From assembly GCF_000519325.1 (NCBI RefSeq), contig NZ_KI912613.1, positions 4,934,171 through 4,998,170 of the forward strand: 64,000 nucleotides of DNA, read 5' to 3'. The notes below the pieces were generated by a model. The model did no database searches. It was not told where the DNA came from and saw only the letters and a program-made list of their open reading frames with translations. The stretch is from Patulibacter minatonensis DSM 18081 (GTDB taxonomy: Bacteria; Actinomycetota; Thermoleophilia; Solirubrobacterales; Solirubrobacteraceae). Positions 52,043-60,396 of this stretch are shown here, one piece after another (position 1 is the first letter of the stretch; each line of letters begins with the position of its first letter). The translations under genes and the position numbers were made by a program.

Positions 52043-53184
52043 GCGGCCACCCCCTGACGGGTCGCGGCGTGCTGGGCGGCGGCGTCCTTCGCGGCGTCGC
52101 GCTCCGCGACCCCGGCCCGGACGCGCGGGATCAGCTCGCGGCCGTAGTCGACCGCGTCCGCCAACGGGTCGAAGCCGCGGATCAGGAGCGTCGTGACGCC
52201 GAGGTCGACGTAGTCCAGGAGCGCCTCGGCGACGGTCTCGGGCGTGCCGACGAGCGCGGTCGTGTTGCCCGGTGCGCCGGTGGCGGCGGCCAGCGGGGTC
52301 CAGAGCGCGCGGTCGTGGCGCTCCCCGCGGGCGGCGGCGTCGAGTTGGCGCTGCGAGCCGACGCTCTTCGGGCCGGACGAGAGGAAGCGGCGGTACTCCT
52401 TGAGGCCCTGCCCGTCGGCGATCCGCTGCTTCGTCGTGTCGAGGATGCGGTGCGCGCGCTCCCAGGCCTCGTCCTCGGTGGCGCCGAGGATCGGGCGGAA
52501 GGAGACGCTGATGCCGGGCGGCGTGGCGCGGCCGGCGGCGTCGGCGGCCTGCCGGACCCGCGCGATCTCCTCGGCGATCTGGTCGAGCGGCTGCGCGAAC
52601 AGGGCGTAGACGTCGGCCTCGGCGCCGCCGACGCGGTAGGCGTCCTCCGACGAGCCGCCGAAGTAGATCGGGATCCGCGGCTGCTGGTACGGCCGGACCG
52701 CGAGCTGGAAGTCCTCGAAGCGGTAGAAGCGGCCGTCGTGGTCGACGGGCTCCGTCGCGGTCCAGACCTCCTTGAGGATCCGGAGGTACTCCTCGGAGCG
52801 GGCGTAGCGGTCGGCCTTCTCGAGGAAGTCGCCGTCGCGGCGCTGCTCGTGCTCGGAGCCGCCCGTGATCGTGTGCAGGGCGATGCGGCCCTTCGCGAAC
52901 TGGTCGAGCGTCGCGAAGTAGCGCGCGGCGGTCGTCGGCTGGACGACGCCCGGGCGGTGCGCGACGAGGTAGCCGAGCCGCTCGGTGTTGGCGGCGGCGA
53001 ACGCGGCGACCTGGAGGTTGTCCGGCGACGCCGACGAGTAGCCGATGAGGACGCGGTCGAAGTCGCTCTCCTCGTGCGCCAGGGCGAAGCGGCGGGTGTG
53101 GTCGGGATCGACGAGCGGGCCCGCGGACTGGTGGGTCTCCGACGCGTCGTTGGTGCTGATGAGGCCGATGAGCTCGATGGGCAT
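52039..53184 (-). CDS. SsuD-like FMN-dependent monooxygenase, copy B
   Basis: The product is 381 residues, a close paralogue of the 45406-46614 product (shared GDFLEKADRYARSEE, RFYRFEDF, SVSFRPILGATE, GTPETVAEALL.YVDLGV.TLLIRG). Having two SsuD-like enzymes flanking the transporter genes suggests that they act on different sulfonates imported by one system, or on successive substrates. A 222-bp stretch without a gene separates it from the DszC-like gene upstream (53185-53406), where I see nothing but a GAAGGA ribosome site near the start. Confidence 0.92.
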   Translation of the reverse strand: MPIELIGLISTNDASETHQSAGPLVDPDHTRRFALAHEESDFDRVLIGYSSASPDNLQVAAFAAANTERLGYLVAHRPGVVQPTTAARYFATLDQFAKGRIALHTITGGSEHEQRRDGDFLEKADRYARSEEYLRILKEVWTATEPVDHDGRFYRFEDFQLAVRPYQQPRIPIYFGGSSEDAYRVGGAEADVYALFAQPLDQIAEEIARVRQAADAAGRATPPGISVSFRPILGATEDEAWERAHRILDTTKQRIADGQGLKEYRRFLSSGPKSVGSQRQLDAAARGERHDRALWTPLAAATGAPGNTTALVGTPETVAEALLDYVDLGVTTLLIRGFDPLADAVDYGRELIPRVRAGVAERDAAKDAAAQHAATRQGVAA

Positions 53185-53406
53185 GGTGCTGTGGGTCCTT
53201 CGCAGGGGGTCGGATGCGGGGCCGCCGCGGGCATGGCGGTCCCGTCACCGGCGGCGGAGGGCTGCCGGTGGGTGGGGTCCGGGGCGTGGGCCCCGCGGTC
53301 GTGGTGGCCGCGGACGGCGGCCGATGAGGAGGGCGACTCCGGCTCCTGGGCCGACCCGCGCGGGGCGGGGTCGTCGCCGGCGGCGCCGCTCTCGCGGCCG
53401 GCCGCC

Positions 53407-54714
53407 CTACGTACAGCCCGGTGGGCCCTCCCGGGCGGCGGCGCTCCGGTGCAGCGCCGTCCGGCCGGCGGCCTGGAGGACGGTGTCGTCCTGCGGCGTG
53501 TGGACCGGCCCGCAGAGCGCGTCGCGGTGGTGACGCTCGAGCGGGTGGTGCCGGGTGAGGCCCGCGTTGCCGACCGCCTGGACGGCCCGGCGGGTGAGGT
53601 CGACGACCGCGCGGGTCGCGAGGGTCTTCACCAGTCCGGCGCGCTCCGCCGCCGCCGCGGCATCGGGGCCGCCGGCGTCGACGTCGCGGGCCAGTCCGAC
53701 GACGAGCGACTCGGCGACGAGCAGCGACGCCTCGACCTCCCCCGCCTCGGCCTGCAGGCGTGGCACGGTCGCCAGCGGGGCGCCGAGGTTGCTCGGGACG
53801 CGGTCGTGCAGGTACGCGTGGAGGGCACCCCGGGACGCGCGGCCGACCCCGACGTAGACCGCGGTCAGGAGCGCGGTCGTCCACGCGGCCAGCGGGCCCC
53901 GCCGGAGCGGGGAGTCGCCGCCGACCGGCGCCAGGCCGACCGCGTGGTGGGCCGGCACGACCACGTCGTGCAGGAGGACGTCGTGGCTCGCGGACGCCCG
54001 CAGGCCCAGGTGGTCCCAGGTCTCGCGGATCTCGACGCCGGGGCTGTCGGCACGGACGAGGAACGTGCCGGCCAGCGGTCCCGCAGACGGGGCGTCGCCC
54101 GGCGTCGCCCGGTCCGCCGACGCCCACACCGCCAACCACCGCAGCCCGATGCTGCCGGTGCTGAAGACCTTGTGGCCCGACAGGCGCCAGGCCGGTCGGC
54201 CGGCGTCGTCGACGGTCGCGACCGCGCGGGTGGCGGGGACGCCGCCACGGGCGGGGGTTCCGAGGTCCGGCTCGACCCGCAGCGCGTTGAGCAGCGCCGG
54301 GCCCGTCAGAACGTCGGCGACGACCTGGTCGCGCAGCGCGTCCGGCCAGCCCCCGCCGGGCTCGCCGAGGAGCCGCAGCTGCAGCAGGTGCATGACCCAG
54401 ACCAGTGCGGTCGACGGGTCCGCCGCGCCGATGCGGGCCACGGCCTCGGTGCTCGTGCGGAGGTCGGCGCCGGTGCCGCCGAGGGCGACGGGCAGGGTCA
54501 GAGCGCCGAGCCCGGCGTCCCAGAGCGCGGCGACGTGCTCGTGCGCGAATGCTCCGGTGCGGTCGTGCTCCGCGGCGCGCGGGGCGATCGCGGCGGCGAC
54601 GCGGTCCGCGGCGGCGAGGACGGCACGCGGATCGCCCGCGGGCAGTGTGGCCGTCGGGCGTCCGGCCGACGACGACCGGTCACCGGACCGGCCCGCGGTG
54701 CCGACCGCGGTCAC
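53407..54714 (-). CDS. DszC/SfnB-like flavin monooxygenase (acyl-CoA dehydrogenase fold)
   Basis: The product is 435 residues, GTG start. It has the acyl-CoA dehydrogenase fold (LSGHKVFSTGSIGLRWLAVWA, ETWDHLGLRASASHDVLLHDVVVP, QAEAGEVEASLLVAES) but ends QAVGNAGLTRHHPLERHHRDALCGPVHTPQDDTVLQAAG instead of the catalytic Glu motif, as in DszC, SfnB and other FMN-dependent oxygenases of this fold. It probably oxidises a thioether or sulfone carbon or sulfur. GTG 54714 overlaps the regulator's stop (GTGA). Confidence 0.85.
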   Translation of the reverse strand: MTAVGTAGRSGDRSSSAGRPTATLPAGDPRAVLAAADRVAAAIAPRAAEHDRTGAFAHEHVAALWDAGLGALTLPVALGGTGADLRTSTEAVARIGAADPSTALVWVMHLLQLRLLGEPGGGWPDALRDQVVADVLTGPALLNALRVEPDLGTPARGGVPATRAVATVDDAGRPAWRLSGHKVFSTGSIGLRWLAVWASADRATPGDAPSAGPLAGTFLVRADSPGVEIRETWDHLGLRASASHDVLLHDVVVPAHHAVGLAPVGGDSPLRRGPLAAWTTALLTAVYVGVGRASRGALHAYLHDRVPSNLGAPLATVPRLQAEAGEVEASLLVAESLVVGLARDVDAGGPDAAAAAERAGLVKTLATRAVVDLTRRAVQAVGNAGLTRHHPLERHHRDALCGPVHTPQDDTVLQAAGRTALHRSAAAREGPPGCT

Positions 54715-55496
54715 GGGCCCACCGCCGGGGCGTGGTCGCTGTGCAGGTGCTGGTGGCCGTGCCCGTGGGCGACGAAGCCGTGGACGCCCGGCGCATCGTC
54801 GTCCTGCTCCCGGACGACGACCCCCAGCGCGTCCCGCAGGCCGGTGCGCCCGGCGGGGGTCAGGCTCACGACGCGGCTGGCCTCCCGCGACTGCAGCCAG
54901 CCGCGCCGGAGCAGGTCACCGGTGAGCGCGGCGCCGAGGCCACCGGCGAGGTGGTGCCGGCCCTCGGACCGGTCCATGCAGGCGCGGGTCAGCTGGCGGG
55001 GCCGCCCGCGCAGCTCCTCGACGTCGATGTCGAGGGCCCGCAACGCGGACTCCCCGCGCGTCGTCACGGTGTAGCCGCCCGGGCTCGGCACCAGCAGGCG
55101 GCCGGCGAGCAGCCCGTCGGTGATCGCGACGCCCTGTCGCCCGGCGAGGTGGTCGTAGCAGAGGCGTGCCTCGCGGAGGCCGTCGCGCTCGCGGGACGCC
55201 TTCAGGTTCTGCACCGGCGCGAGCGGCGCCATCAGGAGGAGGACCTCGAGCGCGTCGGCGACGTGCTGACCGGACAGGCGGTACAGCCGCTGGCGCCGCA
55301 GGGGCTCGACGGTGATCAGCCCGCCCTCGGTCAGCTTGCGGAGGTGCGAGCTGGCGAGGGACCGCGAGACGCCCGCGCGCTCCGCGAGCTTCGACGCCGG
55401 CGTCAGTCCGCCGTTGAGCAGCGTCGTGAGGATCGTGGCCCGCGTCCGATCCGAGAGCAGCGATCCGATCGCCGCGAGGTCTGCTTCACCCGTCAT
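54711..55496 (-). CDS. ArsR-type winged-helix regulator with His-rich C-terminus
   Basis: The product is 261 residues, longer than typical ArsR proteins. The N-terminal wHTH is LSDRTRATILTTLLNGGLTPASKLAERAGVSRSLASSHLRKLTEGGLITVEPLRRQRLYRLS. A helical middle follows (LCYDHLAGRQGVAITDGLL). The last 20 residues include VHGFVAHGHGHQHLHSDHAP with seven His, a possible metal site. It is the first gene of the sulfur operon, coupled to the DszC-like gene. TAGGCT lies 7 nt before ATG 55496, and a palindrome overlaps this promoter. Confidence 0.87.
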   Translation of the reverse strand: MTGEADLAAIGSLLSDRTRATILTTLLNGGLTPASKLAERAGVSRSLASSHLRKLTEGGLITVEPLRRQRLYRLSGQHVADALEVLLLMAPLAPVQNLKASRERDGLREARLCYDHLAGRQGVAITDGLLAGRLLVPSPGGYTVTTRGESALRALDIDVEELRGRPRQLTRACMDRSEGRHHLAGGLGAALTGDLLRRGWLQSREASRVVSLTPAGRTGLRDALGVVVREQDDDAPGVHGFVAHGHGHQHLHSDHAPAVGP

Positions 55497-55503
55497 TGGA
55501 ATA

Positions 55504-55524
55504 AGCCTAAACCAGATACGGTTT
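55504..55524 (-). promoter_or_regulatory. AT-rich promoter and AAACC-N6-GGTTT palindrome of the sulfur operon
   Basis: The arms AAACC (55509-55513) and GGTTT (55520-55524) flank 6 bp. On the minus strand TAGGCT (55504-55509) is a -10 located 7 nt before ATG 55496; TTGTAA upstream could be the -35. The 50 bp here are unusually AT-rich. The ArsR-type regulator of the same operon is the natural candidate to bind. Confidence 0.68.
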
Positions 55525-55627
55525 TACAAGAATTGAATCGTCGCGGCCGGCCTGGAGCCGTCACCGGTGCGTCCGCGTGCGGACGGCGTACCGGCCGTCG
55601 GCGCCCCGGACCCGCCGCGTCGTCGCA

Positions 55628-56173
55628 TCAGGCGACCGGCCGCGCCTCGTCGCCGGCGTCCGGGATCCCCGTGGTGTCCCACAGGTCCCGCAGGTTCACG
55701 ACGATCTCCTCGGGGGTGCTGCGCGCGAGGACGACGACCGCGTCCTCGTCCGCGGACGGGTTCTCCTCGCGGTGCGGCACGTAGGCGGGCACGTAGACGA
55801 AGTCCCCGGGCGCGGCGTCGACGGACTCCTCGCGCCCGTCGACCACGAAGGTGAAGCGCGGGTGCCCGGAGACGATGTAGATCCCCGAGTCCGCGGGCCC
55901 GTGGTGGTGATCGTCGGACGCCTCCCCCGGGCGGACCGTGTTGCCGCCCATCCACAGGTGCTGCGACCCGGTGAGACCGCCGGAGATCGCGGCGAAGCGG
56001 CGCATGCCGCTCGTCTGCGGGGTGTCGTCGCAGCGCTCGTCCTGCCGCGAGCGGACGAGCGGCCGGCGCCAGTATGCGCCGGACAGGCCCTCGGGTCCGG
56101 TCGCGGGGACGGCGGGGGTCGCGGTCGACGGGTCCGCGGGCGTCGCGGGGGTGGTGCGGTCGGTGGTGGCCAT
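55628..56173 (-). CDS. Cupin-domain protein
   Basis: The product is 181 residues. A disordered Thr/Pro-rich start is followed by a single cupin: motif 1 GGNTVRPGEASDDHHHGPADSGIYIVSG with His ligands, motif 2 PGDFVYVPAYVPHREENPS. It probably binds a metal; some relatives are thiol or sulfur-compound dioxygenases. It is encoded 131 bp upstream of the sulfur operon on the same strand, with its own AT-rich upstream region (56240-56288, including CAACG-CC-CGTTG at 56277-56288). Confidence 0.85.
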   Translation of the reverse strand: MATTDRTTPATPADPSTATPAVPATGPEGLSGAYWRRPLVRSRQDERCDDTPQTSGMRRFAAISGGLTGSQHLWMGGNTVRPGEASDDHHHGPADSGIYIVSGHPRFTFVVDGREESVDAAPGDFVYVPAYVPHREENPSADEDAVVVLARSTPEEIVVNLRDLWDTTGIPDAGDEARPVA

Positions 56174-56341
56174 GGGGTCCTCCGTGGACTCGGCGTCTGG
56201 GGTCGGCGCGGGCGCGTCGGAGACGCCGTCCGCGCCGAAACCTGTTGTACCGGGTCAGATTAAGCACCTATTGGTTCAACGCCCGTTGCATCGTCGCCCC
56301 AGGGATGCCGGGACCTGCACGCGGTCCGCCCGGGGCGCCGT

Positions 56342-58015
56342 TCAGCCGAGCCGGTCCCAGAACCCGCACCGGTGCTCGGCCGCGACGTCCGTGCGGCCGA
56401 TGTCGCCTGGGGCCAGGCGCTGCACCTCGTCGCCGCCGCGGAACCGCGGCCACGTGGGGGCGCCGTCCGCCCTCGGACGACCGTCACGGGCGAAGCTCGT
56501 CCACGACGCGACCATCGTCCGGGCCAGCGCGCGCTGCTCCGGCGTCCGGAGGAGGCTCCGGCCCCCGAGGTCGAACAGGAACGGGACGTCGGTGGCGTGC
56601 GCGGCACCCTGCGGGACGGCCCGCACGCCGTTGACGTTCGGCGCGTGCGGGTCGGCGAACTCGTAGGCGTAGACCGGCCCGCGGCGGGCGAGCGCGCGGT
56701 TTCCGCGCAGCGTCGGGCAGGCCCACGAGCCGTCGGTCGTGACGGCCGAGAAGGCGAGGACCGGCGAGGCGGAGCGGCGCAGCGGGTACGTCCGCGCGAC
56801 GGCTCCGGCGTCCCTCCCGTAGGCGGTGCGCAGGAGGCGCGGGTACGTGGCGCGGGTGAAGGTTCCGGGCTTCGCCTGCTCCGCGCCGCCGTGGAACGCG
56901 CGCTCCTCGTCGCGGTTGCCGCCGGAGAGCACGGGGATCCGAGCGGTGTGCCCGTCGGCGACCGCCTTCGCGGGGTCCTCCGGCAGGAGCGTCGTCCCGT
57001 AGGCGAGGACGTTCGAGAAGCCCTCGCTCTGCGGGAGGAGCGCCTTCGTCGGCAGCCGCCGCAGGCACGCGAGCGCGTCCCGTCCGGTGCAGCGGAGCTT
57101 CCTCGCGACGGACGCCCCCAGCGCGCGGTTGTCGGCCAGGGAGACGTACGGCCGTTGCGCCGGCGTGCCGGGCAGCAGGGTGCCGGCGGGCCAGTACAGG
57201 AGACACGACCCCGAGCTGATCGCGACCTTGTCGATCAGGCCGCGCGCCGCGGGGGACGTCAGGGCCGCACACGCGGCCATACCGCCGTCGGACTCGCCGA
57301 AGACCGTGAGGTTCTCCGGGTCGCCACCGAAGGCCTCCGCGTTCTCGCGCGCCCACCGCGCGGAGGCGAGCTGGTCGGCGAAGCCGAAGTTCCCCGACCC
57401 GGGGAGGCCGCGCAGCCCGAGGTACCCGAAGATCCCGAGCCGCTTGTTCGCGGTGACGACGACGACGTGCCCCTCGCTCGCGAGCCGCTGCGCGTCGTAG
57501 ACCGCACCCGACCCGCTGGTGAAGCCGCCGCCGTGCCACCAGACCATCACCGGCAGCCGCTGTCCGGGGCGCGCGTCCACCGGGGTCGTGACGTTCAGGA
57601 AGAGGCAGTCCTCGGAGGTCGATGCGGTGGCCTTCGCCCCCGGGGCGGCGCCCGCCTGGGCGCACGGCGCTCCGGGCTTCGTGGCGTCGACCGTTCCGGC
57701 CGCCCGGGGCGCCGGCTCGGGGAGCGTCCAGCGGCGCGCGCCGACGGGCGGCTTCGCGAAGCGGACCCCGAGGAACTCGTGGGCGCGCCCCGTGGCGACG
57801 CCGCGGAGGCGGCCGCTGGTCGTCGACGCGGTAGGCGCGTCCGTGGCGGGCGCGGTCGGCGTCGACGTGGCCGGCGTGCCCGGCGCGGTCGCGGCGGGCC
57901 GGGCGCCGGTCGTGCCGCCCGCGACGGTCCGACCGTCATCGTCCCCGCCGCCGCAGCCGGCGAGCGCGATCCCCGCCAGCGCGACCGCGGCCAACGCCCG
58001 GCCGGGGCGGGTCAC
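56342..58015 (-). CDS. Lipoprotein carboxylesterase, type B family
   Basis: The product is 557 residues, GTG start. The lipobox is LAGIALAGC, followed by a Thr/Pro linker. The esterase domain has EDCLFLNVTTP, WWHGGGFTSGSG, and the nucleophile motif FGESDGGMAA (GESDG instead of the usual GESAG). The His lies in PQGAAHATDVPFLF. It would hydrolyse carboxylic esters outside the membrane. The start overlaps the stop of the TetR gene (GTGA), so the regulator and its target are one operon. Confidence 0.92.
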   Translation of the reverse strand: MTRPGRALAAVALAGIALAGCGGGDDDGRTVAGGTTGARPAATAPGTPATSTPTAPATDAPTASTTSGRLRGVATGRAHEFLGVRFAKPPVGARRWTLPEPAPRAAGTVDATKPGAPCAQAGAAPGAKATASTSEDCLFLNVTTPVDARPGQRLPVMVWWHGGGFTSGSGAVYDAQRLASEGHVVVVTANKRLGIFGYLGLRGLPGSGNFGFADQLASARWARENAEAFGGDPENLTVFGESDGGMAACAALTSPAARGLIDKVAISSGSCLLYWPAGTLLPGTPAQRPYVSLADNRALGASVARKLRCTGRDALACLRRLPTKALLPQSEGFSNVLAYGTTLLPEDPAKAVADGHTARIPVLSGGNRDEERAFHGGAEQAKPGTFTRATYPRLLRTAYGRDAGAVARTYPLRRSASPVLAFSAVTTDGSWACPTLRGNRALARRGPVYAYEFADPHAPNVNGVRAVPQGAAHATDVPFLFDLGGRSLLRTPEQRALARTMVASWTSFARDGRPRADGAPTWPRFRGGDEVQRLAPGDIGRTDVAAEHRCGFWDRLG

Positions 58016-58650
58016 GATGCCGCCCTCGTCGTGCGATCGACCGTCTCGACGAGCTCCGCGCGGAGCGCGTCGACGTCGGCGCCCGCCCGGACGCGGACGA
58101 GCCCCGCGTCGAGGATCGCCCGGATCACCGCGTAGCTCGTCTCGACGTCGGACGGCCGGAAGAGGCCCCGCTCCTGCCCCGCGCGGAGCAGCGCGACGAC
58201 CGCGTCCCGCTCGCCACGGTGGTCGTCGGCGTCGGCCCTCCCAGGAGCGCCCGGGCGCCCGTCGACGGCGAAGATCTCGCGCAGCGCAGCCATGTGGTCG
58301 GGGTAGGCCGCGTAGAAGTCGATGCTCCCGCCGACGAACGTCAGGAGCGAGGCGCGCGGGTCGCCGGCCGCCGCCACCTTCGCCGCGAGCGCGTCGCGGG
58401 CCACCGCGTAGACCTCGCGGACGACCGCGTCGAGCACGTCGTCGCGCCCCGTGAAGTGGTGGGTGAGGACGCCGCGGCTGACGCCCGCCCGCTTGGCGAT
58501 CTGCACCATCGAGGCGCGCTCGAGCCCGACGTCGGCGATCGTCGTGATCGCGACCGCGACGAGCTGCGACCGGCGGGCACGCCGGATGAACGTGCCCTCC
58601 TCGGCGTCCGTCACGTCGGCGGTGGCGTCGGCGACCATGCCTTCGACCAT
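58012..58650 (-). CDS. TetR family regulator of the esterase gene
   Basis: The product is 212 residues. HTH: RSQLVAVAITTIADVGLERASMVQIAKRAGVSRGVLTHHFTGRDDVLDAVVREVY. The ligand domain has FYAAYPDHMAALREIF. The alternative ATG 58638 (MVADA) removes four residues. It is cotranscribed with the esterase and diverges from a small gene; the 16-bp perfect palindrome at 58668-58683 lies just upstream and is its likely binding site. Confidence 0.9.
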   Translation of the reverse strand: MVEGMVADATADVTDAEEGTFIRRARRSQLVAVAITTIADVGLERASMVQIAKRAGVSRGVLTHHFTGRDDVLDAVVREVYAVARDALAAKVAAAGDPRASLLTFVGGSIDFYAAYPDHMAALREIFAVDGRPGAPGRADADDHRGERDAVVALLRAGQERGLFRPSDVETSYAVIRAILDAGLVRVRAGADVDALRAELVETVDRTTRAAS

Positions 58651-58667
58651 ACAGGTCAGATCTTTTC

Positions 58668-58683
58668 CAAACAGCCCTGTTTG
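58668..58683. promoter_or_regulatory. Perfect 16-bp palindromic operator
   Basis: CAAACAG-CC-CTGTTTG is perfectly symmetric (7-2-7) and lies 18 bp upstream of the TetR start, in the 62-bp divergent gap. AT-rich compared with surroundings; a typical TetR operator. Confidence 0.75.
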
Positions 58684-58712
58684 TGATCGCGCGAGACGGG
58701 AACGGGAGGACC

Positions 58713-58886
58713 ATGGGCATCATCGGAACCCTGCGAGACCGCGTCTCCCCCGACCGCGCCGAGGCGCGGGCCCGGGCGGAGGGCAAGACCGAGGACGAGG
58801 TCGCCGAGGCCCGCCGCAAGGCGGAGCGCCGCAGGAAGCTCATGCGGTCGGGCGCGATGTCGAGCGGCGGCAGCAGCGGCGGCTGA
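58713..58886 (+). CDS. 57-residue charged protein
   Basis: The product is 57 residues: an amphipathic N-terminus (MGIIGTLRDRVSPDRAEAR), a highly charged helix (KTEDEVAEARRKAERRRKLM) and a Ser/Gly tail. ATG 58713 has an excellent GGGAGGA ribosome site. Divergent from the TetR gene and therefore under the same palindrome. Family unknown; a nucleic-acid or ribosome-binding role fits the charge, but is a guess. Confidence 0.6.
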   Translation: MGIIGTLRDRVSPDRAEARARAEGKTEDEVAEARRKAERRRKLMRSGAMSSGGSSGG

Positions 58887-58930
58887 GCCGACCCCGGATC
58901 ACGACCGGCGGATCCGGGTACGCGAACCGC

Positions 58931-59107
58931 ATGGACCAGAACCGCGCGGCACTCATCGGTGGACTCGGCGGCGTGATCGTGGTGATCGTCGTGGTGGCGG
59001 TGATCGGAGCACCGGTCTTCGCGTTCTTCCCGCTCGTGGTCGCAGGGCTGTACCTCGCCGCGCTGGCGGTGCGGGGCGACGGGACGCGCCGCGGGGGCTC
59101 CGCGTAG
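58931..59107 (+). CDS. 58-residue membrane protein
   Basis: The product is 58 residues with two membrane segments (ALIGGLGGVIVVIVVVAVIG and FAFFPLVVAGLYLAALAV) and a short Arg/Gly tail. TACGCG is 6 nt before ATG 58931; no ribosome site. Unknown family, similar in design to the other tiny membrane proteins of this window. Confidence 0.6.
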   Translation: MDQNRAALIGGLGGVIVVIVVVAVIGAPVFAFFPLVVAGLYLAALAVRGDGTRRGGSA

Positions 59108-59155
59108 TCGTCCGGCGGTCGGACCGGACCGCCACGCCGCTGGCAGACTGCCGCC

Positions 59156-60343
59156 ATGCGCGCCGTCGTCTGCCAGCACACCGAGCTGTCGGTGCAGGAC
59201 CTGCCCGAGCCGACGCCGGGGCCCGGACAGGTGCGGCTCGAGGTCCTGCGCTGCGGCGTCTGCGGCTCGGACCTCCACGCCCGGGAGGGGTTCGACGCCT
59301 GGGCGGACATGGCCGACCAGGTCGGCTACGACCGCTTCGGCCGGGTGGCGCAGCCGGTGGTCCTCGGACACGAGTTCTGCGGGCGCGTCGCGGAGTACGG
59401 GCCGCGGACGAAGGCGACCGTCCCCGAGGGCACGCCGGTCGTCGCGCTGCCGATGCTCCGCAACCGCACGCCGGGGGCGATCGATCTCACCGGTCTGTCC
59501 CGCCACGCGCCGGGCGCCTACGCCGAGCAGCTGCTCGTCGAGCGTTCGCTGATGCTGCCCGTCCCGAACGGCCTGGACCCGGAGGTCGCGACCCTGACCG
59601 AGCCGATGGCCGTCGCCCGCCACGCCGTCCTGCGCGGCGAGGTCGGCCGACGGCAGACCGCCGTCGTGGTCGGGTGCGGGCCCGTCGGGCTCGGCGTGAT
59701 CCTGACGCTGAAGTCCCGCGGGGTGCGGACGGTGGTCGCGAGCGACCCGTCGGCCGGCCGGCGAGCGCTGGCGGAGCGCTGCGGGGCGGACGTCGTCGTC
59801 GACCCCACCACCGACTCGCCGTGGGCCGCGGGCTCCGACCGCCACCTGCGGTCGATCCCCGACACGCTCGAGCTCGCGGTCTCGTCGCTCGAGAAGATGC
59901 AGCGCCTCCCCGTCGGGTGGTGGCACCTCTGGCGGTCGGCGGACCGGGCGGGCCTGGCGGACCCGCCGCACCCGGTGGTCTTCGAGTGCGTCGGCGTTCC
60001 CGGGATGCTGCAGGACCTGATGGCCGGGGCCCCGATGTTCTCCCGGATCGTCGTCGTCGGCGTCTGCGTCGGCGAGGACCGCATCACCCCCGCGATGGGC
60101 ATCAACAAGGAGATCGACCTGCGGTTCGTCTTCGGCTACACGCCGCTCGAGTTCCGCGACACGCTGCACGCGCTCGCGGACGGGGACGTCGACCCGCGGC
60201 CGCTGATCACCGGGACGGTCGGTCTCGACGGGGTCGGCGCCGCCTTCGAGGCCCTGGGCACGGATCCGACGCACGCGAAGGTGCTGATCGACCCCGCGTC
60301 GGCCGCGGACCGGCTCGACCAGCCAGTCCCGTCGGAAGCCTGA
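59156..60343 (+). CDS. Zinc-dependent alcohol dehydrogenase (MDR family)
   Basis: The product is 395 residues. Catalytic zinc ligands: Cys in CGVCGSDLH, His in GHEFCG, Glu in LTEPMAV. The structural-zinc Cys lobe is absent, as in sorbitol/threonine-dehydrogenase-like MDRs. NAD(P) motif: VVVGCGPVGLGVILTLKSRG. A 45-residue insertion with Trp-rich SLEKMQRLPVGWWHLWRSADR lies after the cofactor domain. CAGACT is 6 nt before ATG 59156. Substrate unknown. Confidence 0.92.
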   Translation: MRAVVCQHTELSVQDLPEPTPGPGQVRLEVLRCGVCGSDLHAREGFDAWADMADQVGYDRFGRVAQPVVLGHEFCGRVAEYGPRTKATVPEGTPVVALPMLRNRTPGAIDLTGLSRHAPGAYAEQLLVERSLMLPVPNGLDPEVATLTEPMAVARHAVLRGEVGRRQTAVVVGCGPVGLGVILTLKSRGVRTVVASDPSAGRRALAERCGADVVVDPTTDSPWAAGSDRHLRSIPDTLELAVSSLEKMQRLPVGWWHLWRSADRAGLADPPHPVVFECVGVPGMLQDLMAGAPMFSRIVVVGVCVGEDRITPAMGINKEIDLRFVFGYTPLEFRDTLHALADGDVDPRPLITGTVGLDGVGAAFEALGTDPTHAKVLIDPASAADRLDQPVPSEA

Positions 60344-60396
60344 TTCCCGATCGGGATTCGCTCCGGCGCCCGGGGGTTCCGCTAGAGTCCGGCCGG

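Noticed and set aside
53407-54714. Ordinary acyl-CoA dehydrogenase assignment
   Set aside because: The usual catalytic Glu segment (FEGTNQ-type) is missing and the end GLTRHHPLERHHRDALCGPVH matches DszC/SfnB-type oxygenases.
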